From DASZHJ01 sp035938015 (GTDB lineage: Bacteria > Pseudomonadota > Alphaproteobacteria > ATCC43930 > CGMCC-115725), in contig DASZHJ010000197.1 of the NCBI GenBank assembly GCA_035938015.1, forward strand, positions 1 through 30,592: a stretch of DNA of 30,592 nt. The letters are read 5' to 3'. A model generated the notes under the pieces. The model worked only from the letters and a program-made list of their open reading frames with translations, was not told the DNA's origin and searched no databases. The translations under genes and the position numbers were made by a program. How positions within the stretch are numbered: the stretch's first letter is position 1; each line of letters opens with the position of its first letter. Positions 14,382 through 22,513 of this stretch are shown here, in pieces.

Positions 14382-14912
14382 ATGCTGGCTTGGACGCTCC
14401 GCACCGTGGTGGTGATTCTGCTCGCCAGCGCCGCGTTGGCACTGGCAGTGGCACCCGGCGGAATCCTCGAACACTTCCTGGACCGGGGGCGGTCGGAGGT
14501 CGCGAGCGCCTCCCAGCCCGCCGCACGCCATCCGGTGCAAATCCCCAACGAGACCGTCTATCGCCGCGCTCGCGACGGCCACTTCTACGTGGATGCGGAC
14601 GTGAACGGCACGCGCATCCACTTCCTCGTCGACACTGGCGCCACATTCGTATCGTTGTCGCCGGACGATGCTCGGTCGGCTGGACTGAGGCTCTTCGAAT
14701 CCGACTACACGGCCCGGACCATGACCGCCAACGGCGTAACCCGCGTGGCACCCGTGACCCTGCCGCAAATCGAGCTCGACCAGTTGCGGTTATTTGACGT
14801 GCGCGCGGTCGTCTTGGAAAAACCCATGCCGGTATCGCTGCTCGGCATGAGCTTTCTCTCCCGCCTCCAGGGCTACGAGACCCGCAACGACGAGCTCGTG
14901 CTGCGCTGGTGA
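14382..14912 (+). CDS. Membrane-anchored clan AA (retropepsin-like) aspartic protease, TIGR02281 type
   Basis: 176 residues. One N-terminal membrane helix (about 5-27) anchors the protein, and the rest should lie in the periplasm. The catalytic signature FLVDTGATFVSLS (81-93, Asp84) is the single-lobe retropepsin motif, followed by an AxxxG segment and MTANGVTRVAPVTL, then the conserved LLGMSFLSRL (153-162) that in this family marks the second loop. Being half the size of pepsin, it would work as a dimer. These small proteins are widespread in Alphaproteobacteria, with mostly unknown substrates. The ATG at 14382 is chosen because it begins the membrane helix and follows GGGAGG by 11 bases; a frame open from 14265 would add a non-hydrophobic tail. 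It converges with the DedA gene, stops 10 bases apart. Confidence 0.87.
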   Translation: MLAWTLRTVVVILLASAALALAVAPGGILEHFLDRGRSEVASASQPAARHPVQIPNETVYRRARDGHFYVDADVNGTRIHFLVDTGATFVSLSPDDARSAGLRLFESDYTARTMTANGVTRVAPVTLPQIELDQLRLFDVRAVVLEKPMPVSLLGMSFLSRLQGYETRNDELVLRW

Positions 14913-14922
14913 GCCAAGGAGC

Positions 14923-15528
14923 TCACGAATCGACCCTGCGGCCTTGGCGCGGCGGGGCCCGGCGGCGCCGGCGATGCCAAAGAACCGCAAGCGAAGCCGA
15001 CGCCACCACGACCACGAAGACGCTGAGCGCAATCAGGCGAAATTCCGCGGCCAAGTCGCCCAGCATCGCCTCCGAGGCCTGGCCGAAGAGATAGCCCGCG
15101 CCGACAAAGGCGGCCGCCCAGAGCCCCGCCGCTAGGAAATTGAGGAACAGGAAACGTCGCCAGTCGATACCGCTGATGCCCAGGGCGAACGACGACACGT
15201 TGCGGATACCATAGATGAACCGGAACGACAGGATGAAACCGATGTCGAACCGGCGCAGCCAGGCGAGAGCCTTGTCGACACGGACGCGCCAGTAGGGCCT
15301 GCGCTCGAGCAACATCAGCCCGAAATGGCGCCCGATCCAGAAGTAGAATTGATCGCCGGCGAAGCTCCCGAGCCACGCCGATATCAACAGAAGCGGCGTG
15401 TTCAGCAGGCCCTGCGCAGCAGCGAAGCCGCAAAATAACACGAAGGTCTCGCCTTCAAAGAACGTCCAGATGAACGTGAAAACGTAGACCCAAAGACCGT
15501 GGTGCCGGATCAGCTCTTGGACGTCCAT
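14923..15528 (-). CDS. DedA-family membrane protein (SNARE-associated/VTT domain)
   Basis: 201 residues with four or five membrane segments. Features of the DedA family are visible: an early membrane segment with acidic residues FFEGETFVLF (23-32), the reentrant region SFAGDQFYFWIGRHFG (55-70), and the hallmark FRFIYGIRNVSSFALGISG (102-120) followed by W-RF-FLN and a GAGYLFG helix. DedA proteins are implicated in lipid scrambling or flipping, including undecaprenyl phosphate recycling, and in envelope homeostasis. The tail is very basic (HRRRRRAPPRQGRR). The ATG at 15528 begins the conserved N-terminal helix; no strong Shine-Dalgarno precedes it. It is divergent from the DUF4337 gene across 178 bases. 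Confidence 0.9.
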   Translation of the reverse strand: MDVQELIRHHGLWVYVFTFIWTFFEGETFVLFCGFAAAQGLLNTPLLLISAWLGSFAGDQFYFWIGRHFGLMLLERRPYWRVRVDKALAWLRRFDIGFILSFRFIYGIRNVSSFALGISGIDWRRFLFLNFLAAGLWAAAFVGAGYLFGQASEAMLGDLAAEFRLIALSVFVVVVASASLAVLWHRRRRRAPPRQGRRVDS

Positions 15529-15554
15529 TAACCGCGTTTCCCGTCCCCGCTCGC

Positions 15555-15579
15555 CGAGCCCTGGTCCGTGCGGGGCTCG
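15555..15579. repeat. 7-base-stem hairpin in the DedA/DUF4337 divergent spacer
   Basis: CGAGCCC (15555-15561) and GGGCTCG (15573-15579) are perfectly complementary around an 11-base loop. It lies 27 bases before the DedA start on the minus strand. No T-run follows, so it is not a typical terminator. It could form in the DedA leader RNA or serve as an operator. Confidence 0.3.
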
Positions 15580-15706
15580 CCGATCCTATGCTTTAGGGCT
15601 AGTCGCGGTCGAGGGAAGAGTTGCGCTGGCGGGGCGAGTGACCAAGAATGGACGTGCTTTTGGTGAAATATTTTGCGCATGCTCGGATCAAAGCGGGGGG
15701 ATTTCG

Positions 15707-16324
15707 GTGGAAGCACAAGAGGCGCACGAGATCGGCGACACCATCGCCGAGGGCGGCCACGAAGAACATGCGGAGGCTTCGTTCCGGCGCGCGGCAGCCG
15801 TGATCCTGGGCGTCATCGCGATGCTGCTCGCGATCGCGTCCTTGCTCGGCGAGGCCGCGATGAAGGAGACCATCAATTTCAATATCAAGGCGTCGGACAC
15901 ATTCGCATTCTATCAAGCCAAGAACGAACGCCAGACCACCCTGCAAATCGCGGCAGATCAGCTCGAAGCGCTCGCTGCGAGCCATCCGGAATGGTCGGGG
16001 GCGGCGCGCGCGGGCGCCGACAAGCTGATTGCCGGCTATCGCGCTACCGTGGCACGCTACGAGAGCGATCCCAAGACCGGCGAGGGCAAGAAGGAGCTGC
16101 TCGAGAAGGCGCGGGGCTACGAGGAGAAACGCGATCGCGCGCAGCACGAGGACAGCAATTACGACTTCGCCCGCGGACTGTTCCAGATCGCGATCGTGCT
16201 GGGCTCGGTCAGCATCGTGGCGGCATCCCGACCGTTGCTTTGGCTTGGATGCGGGCTCGCCGGTCTGGCCTTGATCCTGGCTCTCAACGGCTACTTTCTG
16301 CTGGTCGTCCTACCTCTGGAGTAA
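15707..16324 (+). CDS. DUF4337 membrane protein
   Basis: 205 residues. The acidic His/Glu-rich start (EAHEIGDTIAEGGHEEHAEA) is followed by one membrane helix (about 29-48), then the DUF4337 hallmark KASDTFAFYQAKNERQT (61-77), a charged likely coiled helical segment (about 80-150) and two C-terminal helices (about 158-176 and 178-202). The family has no assigned function. The GTG at 15707 is favoured over a GTG at 15638 because a GGGGGG tract lies about 9 bases upstream and relatives begin with a similar acidic stretch. The stop is 5 bases before the dehydrogenase ATG, so the two are probably co-transcribed. Confidence 0.82.
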   Translation: MEAQEAHEIGDTIAEGGHEEHAEASFRRAAAVILGVIAMLLAIASLLGEAAMKETINFNIKASDTFAFYQAKNERQTTLQIAADQLEALAASHPEWSGAARAGADKLIAGYRATVARYESDPKTGEGKKELLEKARGYEEKRDRAQHEDSNYDFARGLFQIAIVLGSVSIVAASRPLLWLGCGLAGLALILALNGYFLLVVLPLE

Positions 16325-16329
16325 CGGAC

Positions 16330-17181
16330 ATGGAGATCCGTCGGGTCGCCGTCGTGGGCGCTGGCGTCATGGGGCGCGGCATTGCCACGACTTTTGCGCG
16401 CGGCGGCTTTGAGGTCGTGCTCGTAAGCCGTGCTCCCGCGGGGGTGAGGGACGTACCGCAGACCGTCAGCCTGACGCGTGAGCTCCCCGGCCAGACCGAC
16501 CTCGTCATCGAATCGATCCCGGAGCGGCTCGATTTGAAGCAAGACCTGTTCCGCCGCATGGACGACCTCTACGAAGGCAAGACCATCCTCGCCTCCAACA
16601 CTTCCGGCCTGCCGCTGACAGAGATCGCCAAGGCAACGCAGCATCCGGAGGTTGTCGTCGGCCTGCATTATTTCCAGCCTGCGGAGGCCTTCGAGTTCGT
16701 GGAGCTCGCGGAGGTTGTCGATACTAGGCCCGATGTCATCGAGCGCATGAAGGTAGCCCTTGCCAAAACCGGCAAGCAGGCGCTGCATCTGAGAAAGCCC
16801 GTGGTGGGATTGCTGATCAATCGCCTGCAGCATTCGATGGCCCACGAGGCATATCACCTTATCGACGAGGGCGTGGCCGATCCCGTCACCATCGACCTCG
16901 TCCTCAAGCGAATGCTGGGTCCGCGCCTTTCGGTGACCGGCCTCTGCGAGCAGAAGGACTGGGCTGGCGTCGTCATGCATGCGCAAGCGCAGCAAGGCAT
17001 CGTGCCGCATCTGCATCACAATCACGTTCCAGGCCGGTGTTGCCAGGAGCTTGCCGCCGAAGGTCACGATGGCGTGCGGACCGGCCGCGGCTTCTACGAC
17101 TGGTCGGGCAAGGACGTGGCGGCGCTCCGCCGCAAGAACGCCGGCAAGCTCCGACGCATCCTCGAGATCGCCAACGAATGA
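16330..17181 (+). CDS. 3-hydroxyacyl-CoA dehydrogenase-family protein with shortened Rossmann region
   Basis: 283 residues. The dinucleotide loop VVGAGVMGRGIA (8-19) opens a Rossmann domain. The catalytic region ASNTSGLPL (88-96), GLHYFQPAE (111-119, His113), FVELAEVV (Glu125), the NRL (164-166) start of the C-terminal domain, EAYHLIDEGVADP and TGRGFYDW (251-258) place it in the family that oxidises L-3-hydroxyacyl-CoA or related hydroxy acids. Two oddities: the acidic residue normally ending strand 2, which binds the NAD ribose, is replaced by Ser33-Arg34, and the helix pair between it and DLVIES is shorter than usual by an estimated 30 residues. The first change often accompanies NADP use in related enzymes. 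It starts 5 bases after DUF4337. Substrate unknown; not simply a beta-oxidation FadB. Confidence 0.82.
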   Translation: MEIRRVAVVGAGVMGRGIATTFARGGFEVVLVSRAPAGVRDVPQTVSLTRELPGQTDLVIESIPERLDLKQDLFRRMDDLYEGKTILASNTSGLPLTEIAKATQHPEVVVGLHYFQPAEAFEFVELAEVVDTRPDVIERMKVALAKTGKQALHLRKPVVGLLINRLQHSMAHEAYHLIDEGVADPVTIDLVLKRMLGPRLSVTGLCEQKDWAGVVMHAQAQQGIVPHLHHNHVPGRCCQELAAEGHDGVRTGRGFYDWSGKDVAALRRKNAGKLRRILEIANE

Positions 17182-17267
17182 CGCTCCAGGTCATTCGGTT
17201 TAGTCGCATTTCCCACGCCGAACCTCTGCCACCTCGGCGGATAGCGCTCTAGCGAGAGGAACACACG

Positions 17268-18080
17268 ATGCCCACACCCGCTCCACTCCTACTCACCGGC
17301 GCCGCCGGCGCCCTCGGTCAATACATGCGCCCGCACTTGGCAAAGCGCGCGGGCGGTTTGCGCAGTTCCGACATCCGCGATCCCGGCAAGCCGGTGCCGC
17401 ATGAGGAGATCACGGTGGGTGACCTCGGCGACGCGCGCTTCGTCGATCGCATGGTGGCCGGCACCTCGGCGGTCGTACATCTTGGCGCGGTCGCGACCGA
17501 GGATGCGGTCGACAAGATCTTTCATGCAAACTTCCACGGCACGTACCACGTGTTCGAGTCCATGCTGCGCCACGGCGTGAAGCGCATCGTTTTCGCGAGC
17601 TCGAATCACGCGATCGGCTATCACCGCGTGACCGAGCGGCTCGACGCCACGGCATTGCAGCGACCCGACACCATGTACGGCGTGAGCAAGGCCTTCGGCG
17701 AGGATCTCGGCAGCTTTTTCTCGGACAAGTTCGGCTTTGAGGTGGCTTGCCTGCGCATCGGCTCGGCCTTCCCGGAGCCGACGAACCCGCGGCAACTCTC
17801 GACCTGGCTCAGCTATCCGGATCTGCTGCGGCTGGTCGAGGCATGCCTCGACGCGCCCAAGTTGCGCTTCGCCATCGTTTATGGCGCCTCCAACAACAAG
17901 CGGACTTATTGGGATAATTCGAAGTCGGGCATCGACTATCGCCCGCGGGACAGCGCGGATGGCTATGCGTCGAAGCTCATGCCCGGCGGCGTCGATCCCC
18001 GCGATCCCAACGACCCCGCGACGCAGTTCCAAGGCGGCTTCTACGTCAACCTCAAGCTCGGCGAAAAACCCAAGTTGTGA
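17268..18080 (+). CDS. udh: NAD-dependent epimerase/dehydratase-family SDR, uronate dehydrogenase-like
   Basis: 270 residues. The Rossmann motif TGAAGALGQ (10-18), DIRDPG, the ribose-contact VVHLGAVA (69-76), SSNHAIGYH (111-119), catalytic YGVSK (137-141), then LRIGSAFPEP and LSTWLSYPDLLRLVEACL are close to bacterial uronate dehydrogenases, which oxidise glucuronate or galacturonate to the aldarolactone with NAD in the oxidative hexuronate pathway. Catalytic Tyr is at 137, almost the same numbering as the characterised enzymes. The C-terminal 30 residues differ and may shift specificity. AGAGGA precedes the ATG at 17268. No aldarate dehydratase, lactonase or hexuronate transporter gene is visible, so the substrate remains open. 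It is 86 bases behind the dehydrogenase gene and could share its transcript. Confidence 0.8.
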   Translation: MPTPAPLLLTGAAGALGQYMRPHLAKRAGGLRSSDIRDPGKPVPHEEITVGDLGDARFVDRMVAGTSAVVHLGAVATEDAVDKIFHANFHGTYHVFESMLRHGVKRIVFASSNHAIGYHRVTERLDATALQRPDTMYGVSKAFGEDLGSFFSDKFGFEVACLRIGSAFPEPTNPRQLSTWLSYPDLLRLVEACLDAPKLRFAIVYGASNNKRTYWDNSKSGIDYRPRDSADGYASKLMPGGVDPRDPNDPATQFQGGFYVNLKLGEKPKL

Positions 18081-18081
18081 G

Positions 18082-18249
18082 TCGAGCGAGGTGGACCTTC
18101 GGTCCAGGTCGCGCAGCGTATCGACGCGATATCCGAGCGAGGTGAACTCCACCGCGGTCTAGCCTTCGTGACCGACCTAATGAGCGCGCCCTGCGTCGGC
18201 AACTCCGGATCGTTTGAGCTTTGCCAGCGCCGTGCTAGCTTTTTCTAGC
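18082..18249. promoter_or_regulatory. Spacer before hyuA with repeats and hairpins
   Basis: The 224-base spacer between the SDR and hyuA holds no gene. It has an 11-base direct repeat CGAGCGAGGTG at 18083-18093 and 18134-18144, a TGGACC-ttc-GGTCCA hairpin (18092-18106 region), and a GCTAG-cttttt-CTAGC inverted repeat (18234-18249) about 55 bases before the hyuA ATG. The last could be an operator for the hydantoinase operon. The first hairpin may slow readthrough from the SDR gene but has no T-tract. Confidence 0.3.
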
Positions 18250-18304
18250 CCTTCATTACAGACCCCGCGGCGCAGCGACGAGGTGCGCTTGAGGAGCACT
18301 ATCG

Positions 18305-20353
18305 ATGACGTATCGCGTGGGTGTCGACATCGGAGGCACCTTCACAGACCTCTGCGCCTTCAATGAGGAGACCAACGAGCTCCATACATTGAAGGTGCTG
18401 TCGACGCCGGACCGGCCCGGTTCGGAAGTGATGGAGGGGCTGCGCCAGCTGCAGGAGCGTTACGGCGTGCCGCCAAGCAGCGTCAACTATTTCACGCATG
18501 GCACCACCGTGGGCGTGAATACCGTGATTCAGCGCAAAGGCGTCAAGCTCTGCCTGCTGGTGACCGAGAATTTCATCGACGTGCTGGAGGTCGCGCGTCT
18601 CAAGGTACCTAACCCCTGGGATCTCCTGTCGAGCCGGCCGGCGCCCCTCGTACCCAGGGATCGCGTGCTGCCGGTGAAAGAGCGCATTAGCGCCGACGGC
18701 AGCGTCGATACGCCGGTGGACGACGCCAGCGTGATGGCAGCGATCGAGAAGGCACGAGCGCTCGGAGCCGAGGGCATCGTAATCGCGCTCATCAATGCCT
18801 ATCGCAATCCCGCGCACGAGCGCGCGGTCAAGGCGATCGTCAACCGCATTGCCCCTGGCCTGCCGGTCTTTTGCTCGACCGACGTGTGGTCGGTGATCCG
18901 CGAATACGAGCGCACGACCACCGCGGTCATTCACGGCTACGTTCAGCCGCGCGTTGAGAGGTACTTGACCTCGCTGCAAGAGGCCCTGCGCGGCGCCGGC
19001 GTTCCGGCTGAGCCGATGGTGACCAAATCGAACGGCGGAGTCATGAGCGCCGAGCTCGGCAAGACCGCTTGCGCGCAGATGATCCTCTCCGGCACGGCCG
19101 CCGGCGTCATTGGCGCAGCCCATGTGGCGAGCCTCGCCGGATTTCCGGCCACCATGAGCCTCGATATCGGCGGCACCAGTGCCGATGTCGCCTTCATCCG
19201 CGGCGGCGTGCCGCAATACGGCGTCGGCGAGATGATCGGCGAGTTCCCAATCTTCATCCCCACGGTCGCCGTGACCTCCATCGGCGCAGGCGGCGGATCG
19301 ATCGCCTGGGTCGACGACCTCGGCGTGCTCAAGGTCGGGCCGGAGAGCGCGGGCTCGACGCCGGGCCCCGCCTGCTACGGGCGCGGCGGCACCCGGCCCA
19401 CCATCACCGATGCCTTTGCCGTCCTGGGCTGGATCGGGGGTGAACTCGGCTACAGCGCGATTCGGGTCGATGTCGCGAAGGCGCGCGCGGCCGTCGCGAC
19501 CATCGCCGACCGCGCGAGCATGAGCATGGTGGCAGTCGCCGAGGCGATCATCGAGATCGCGGTCTCGGGCATGTACATGGAGGTCAGCAAGCTGATCTCG
19601 CGCTATGGCGTCGATCCCCGCGAATATGCACTCCAGGCCTTCGGCGGTGCGGGGCCAATGATGGCGTGCTTCCTCGCGCGCGAGGTCGGCATGAAGAATG
19701 TGGTCATCCCGACCACGCCGGGCGTGCTGAGCGCGCTTGGCGGGCTCATTGCCGACATTAAGAACGACTTTATCGCGACGGTGTTCGTAGAATTGGAGAC
19801 CGGCGCGCTGCCTGCGATCAGGGCCGGGTATGAGGCCCTGAAGCGTGCAGCGCTCCATTGGCTGAGGCAGGAGCAGGGTTATGACGGCCCGCACCAGTTC
19901 ATCTATTCCGCGGATATGCGCTACCATGGTCAGTCGCACGAGATCGAGACCGTGCTCGACACCGCGCATCTGATGCACGGGGATATTGCCGGCATCGCCG
20001 AGACCTTTCACCGTCGGCACGAGGAGGTCTACGACCATGCCGATCGGGAGGCGCCGATCCAACTCATCAACCTGCGGCTCGTGATCGCGGGCGAGAGCCC
20101 GAAGCCGCAATTCTCCCGAGCGCCGGAAATCGCGGGGTCTGCCAAGCCCTGCGGTCAGGCGCGCGTCTTTGTCGACGGCGCCGAGCGCGACATCCCCGTG
20201 TTCGCGCGCGCGACGTTGGTGCCCGGCCAGAGCTTCGAGGGGCCTGCCGTCGTGACGCAAAGCGACTGCACCACCTGCATCCCCGGCGATTTTCGCGCTC
20301 GGGTGGACGGCTATCGGAATTTGATCCTGACCCGCAGCGCAGCGCACAAGTGA
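18305..20353 (+). CDS. hyuA: Hydantoinase/oxoprolinase family protein, HyuA subunit
   Basis: 682 residues, full length for HyuA-type subunits. The N-terminal Hydant_A_N domain starts with the ATP-binding VGVDIGGTFTD (5-15) and contains HGTTVGVNTVIQRKG. The Hydantoinase_A domain has the second ASKHA-type phosphate motif LDIGGTSADVAF (286-297), then SIGAGGGSIAWVD, PGPACYGRGGTRPTITDA and FGGAGP. With HyuB it forms an ATP-dependent cytoplasmic amidohydrolase or carboxylase; known members act on N-methylhydantoin, 5-oxoproline, caprolactam or acetone, and sequence alone does not pick one. GGAG precedes the ATG by 9 bases. hyuB starts 16 bases after the stop, and MFS and TRAP transporters follow on the same strand. 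Confidence 0.93.
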   Translation: MTYRVGVDIGGTFTDLCAFNEETNELHTLKVLSTPDRPGSEVMEGLRQLQERYGVPPSSVNYFTHGTTVGVNTVIQRKGVKLCLLVTENFIDVLEVARLKVPNPWDLLSSRPAPLVPRDRVLPVKERISADGSVDTPVDDASVMAAIEKARALGAEGIVIALINAYRNPAHERAVKAIVNRIAPGLPVFCSTDVWSVIREYERTTTAVIHGYVQPRVERYLTSLQEALRGAGVPAEPMVTKSNGGVMSAELGKTACAQMILSGTAAGVIGAAHVASLAGFPATMSLDIGGTSADVAFIRGGVPQYGVGEMIGEFPIFIPTVAVTSIGAGGGSIAWVDDLGVLKVGPESAGSTPGPACYGRGGTRPTITDAFAVLGWIGGELGYSAIRVDVAKARAAVATIADRASMSMVAVAEAIIEIAVSGMYMEVSKLISRYGVDPREYALQAFGGAGPMMACFLAREVGMKNVVIPTTPGVLSALGGLIADIKNDFIATVFVELETGALPAIRAGYEALKRAALHWLRQEQGYDGPHQFIYSADMRYHGQSHEIETVLDTAHLMHGDIAGIAETFHRRHEEVYDHADREAPIQLINLRLVIAGESPKPQFSRAPEIAGSAKPCGQARVFVDGAERDIPVFARATLVPGQSFEGPAVVTQSDCTTCIPGDFRARVDGYRNLILTRSAAHK

Positions 20354-20369
20354 GGAAAAAGAGTCGGCC

Positions 20370-22376
20370 ATGCCCATCGACCGCGTAACTCTGCAGATAC
20401 TCGCGAACCACTGCGCCGCCGCCACCGAGGGAATGGCGCAGACGCTGTTCCGCACCGCGCACTCCACCTTCGTCAAGGAAACCGAGGATTTCACCACGGG
20501 GCTCGCGACGCCGGACGGCAAGACCTTCGCGTCTCCCTTAGATCTCGGCGCCACCTGGTTCTTCGGCCTCGATTACGGCCGCGTACTCACCCTTATCGAT
20601 GGCTACGAGGGTGGCGACATCTGCATGACCAACGACCCCTATAGCGGGTTCGTTTGCACGCATTCGCCGGACATCCATCTGTGGAAACCGATCTTCCACA
20701 AAGGTGAGATCATGTGCTTTGCCGTCGGCCATGTGCACAACACCGACGTCGGCGGCGCCGTGCCCGCGAGCCTTTCGCGCGCCAACGTCGAGGTGCACCA
20801 GGAGGGGATCCGAGTCCCACCCGTGAAGCTCTATCGCCGCGGCGAGCTCAACCGCGACGTGCTCGATATCATGCTGCTCAACGTGCGCATGCGTGAGCAG
20901 AACTGGGGCGACCTCAAGGCCGAGATCGCCGCGATGAGGACCGGCGAGCGCAAAGTGCACGAGATGATCGAGCGCTTCGGCGCCGACGTGTTCCGCGAGG
21001 GCATCGGAGACCTCCTCGACTATGGCGAGCAACAGGCGCGCAACGTGATCCGGCGCATACCCGAGGGCGAATATTTCTTCGCCGATTATGTCGACGAGGA
21101 CAGCGTCGACGGGTTTCCTTGCCGGATCGCGGTTACGCTCATCGTCAAGGACGGCGAGCTCGTGCTCGACTTCACCGGCACCGACCCGCAGCTCACTTCC
21201 TCCATCAACATCCCGACCGGCGGTGATACGCACCATGCCCTGGTCATGGTGCCGGTCATGTACGTGCTCTATGCGCTCGATCGCTCCATCCTGCTCAATG
21301 CGGGCTTGCTGCGCACGGCGTCCGCAATTCTGCCCGAGGGCTCGATGGTCAACCCTGTCTTTCCCGCGGCCGTCGGCATGCGCAGCCTGAGCTGCCTGCG
21401 GCTGCAATCCGCCGTGTTTGGCGCCTTCGCCCAGGCGCTGCCAGACGTGGTCCCGGCGGCCTGCGGCGACGGCGGCCCACTCATCAATCTGCGCACGGTC
21501 GACAGCCGAACCGGCCGGCGACTGATGGCCAACCTGGACCCGATCACCGGCGGCGGCGGCGGCACGTCCTTCCGCGACGGCACCGAGGGCTCGGGCGCCA
21601 ACTACGGCTTCCTCAAAAACACCCCGGTCGAGATCAACGAGGCAGAGGTGCCCGTCAAAATCCTGCGCTACGGCTTGGCGCCGGATTCCGGCGGCGCTGG
21701 ACGCTATCGTGGGGGAACCGGCACCACTCTGGAGTTCCAGGTTTCTTCGCCGGACACCGTGGTCACCGCGCGCAACCGCGACCGCACGCTCTTCACGCCC
21801 TGGGGCAGCCAGGGCGGCGACGCCGGGAAGCCATCGGAGTTTCTGCTCAATCCTGGAACCAATCACCAAGTCAATCTCGGCAACACGGACGTGGTGACGG
21901 TACAGCCGGGCGACATCATCCGGATCACGTCCGCCGGAGCCGGCGGGTGGGGCAACCCGCTCGAGCGCGAGCCCGAGCGCGTGCTGGAGGACGTACGGCG
22001 CGGTTTCGTCTCGGCGGCGAAGGCGCAAGAGGAATACGGTGTCGTGATTCTGGATGGCACAGCGGATGCCGAAGCGACGGCGGCGCTCCGCGCAAATTTG
22101 GGCACCACGCGACGGCGCAATGGCTTTGGCTTCAACCCCGCGCGCGTGGATTTCGAGCGCGTCTGGACGCTCGCCAATTACGAGCGGTTGACGGCGCTCC
22201 TGGCCAAGCTGCCGGTCGAATGGCGGTTTTTCGTCAAGCATCGCGTTTTCGAATCGATCGAACACCTGCCCGAGCCCGAGCGGTCTGGCGGTGGAGACGA
22301 GGTGGAGCGCGCCTTTCGGCAAGTAGCCGCCAACTACACGCAGCTCAAGGCCTTCGTCAGCTCCGCGCCGGCGTAG
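20370..22376 (+). CDS. hyuB: Hydantoinase B/oxoprolinase family protein, HyuB subunit
   Basis: 668 residues. The Hydantoinase_B domain runs from about 3 to 530: TLFRTAHSTFVKE-ED near the start, NDPYSG (88-93), THSPDIHLWKPIF and GHVHNTDVGG near 97-126 (the likely metal and active-site region), DFTGTDPQ, PVFPAAVGMRS, and the Gly-rich ITSAGAGGWGNPLER near the end. About 90 further residues follow (with WRFFVKHRVFESIE), which lengthen it beyond the minimal family; I have the impression that such tails occur in several proteobacterial HyuB proteins. The ATG at 20370 lies 16 bases after hyuA, with GAGGAAAAAG in between. It is the partner of HyuA; the substrate is unresolved. Confidence 0.93.
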   Translation: MPIDRVTLQILANHCAAATEGMAQTLFRTAHSTFVKETEDFTTGLATPDGKTFASPLDLGATWFFGLDYGRVLTLIDGYEGGDICMTNDPYSGFVCTHSPDIHLWKPIFHKGEIMCFAVGHVHNTDVGGAVPASLSRANVEVHQEGIRVPPVKLYRRGELNRDVLDIMLLNVRMREQNWGDLKAEIAAMRTGERKVHEMIERFGADVFREGIGDLLDYGEQQARNVIRRIPEGEYFFADYVDEDSVDGFPCRIAVTLIVKDGELVLDFTGTDPQLTSSINIPTGGDTHHALVMVPVMYVLYALDRSILLNAGLLRTASAILPEGSMVNPVFPAAVGMRSLSCLRLQSAVFGAFAQALPDVVPAACGDGGPLINLRTVDSRTGRRLMANLDPITGGGGGTSFRDGTEGSGANYGFLKNTPVEINEAEVPVKILRYGLAPDSGGAGRYRGGTGTTLEFQVSSPDTVVTARNRDRTLFTPWGSQGGDAGKPSEFLLNPGTNHQVNLGNTDVVTVQPGDIIRITSAGAGGWGNPLEREPERVLEDVRRGFVSAAKAQEEYGVVILDGTADAEATAALRANLGTTRRRNGFGFNPARVDFERVWTLANYERLTALLAKLPVEWRFFVKHRVFESIEHLPEPERSGGGDEVERAFRQVAANYTQLKAFVSSAPA

Positions 22377-22389
22377 ACGTCCTGTTAAC

Positions 22390-22411
22390 GGCAATGTCGT
22401 GAGACAATGCC
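22390..22411 (+). repeat. Imperfect hairpin just after hyuB
   Basis: GGCAATGTC (22390-22398) pairs with GACAATGCC (22403-22411) at 8 of 9 positions around a GTGA loop. It begins 13 bases after the hyuB stop. No T-tract follows, so it may be an RNA-stability element or weak terminator between hyuB and the MFS gene rather than a classic intrinsic terminator. Confidence 0.35.
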
Positions 22412-22513
22412 GGCCGCGCGGCACCCTCGCATTGCTTCCATGCGCCCGTGAGGGTTGGACCCGCGTCCCGGTAGTGCTAACTGGACGCCGCACGTGCTTG
22501 CGGGAGCTTAGGA

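Noticed and set aside
15638..15706. Upstream GTG start for the DUF4337 protein
   Set aside because: The extension has no family resemblance and the GTG at 15707 follows a G-rich Shine-Dalgarno tract.
18299..20554. A 751-codon open frame antisense to hyuA
   Set aside because: Long antisense frames are expected opposite GC-rich genes with third-position G/C bias. The translation has no recognisable domain and the plus-strand HyuA motifs are complete.
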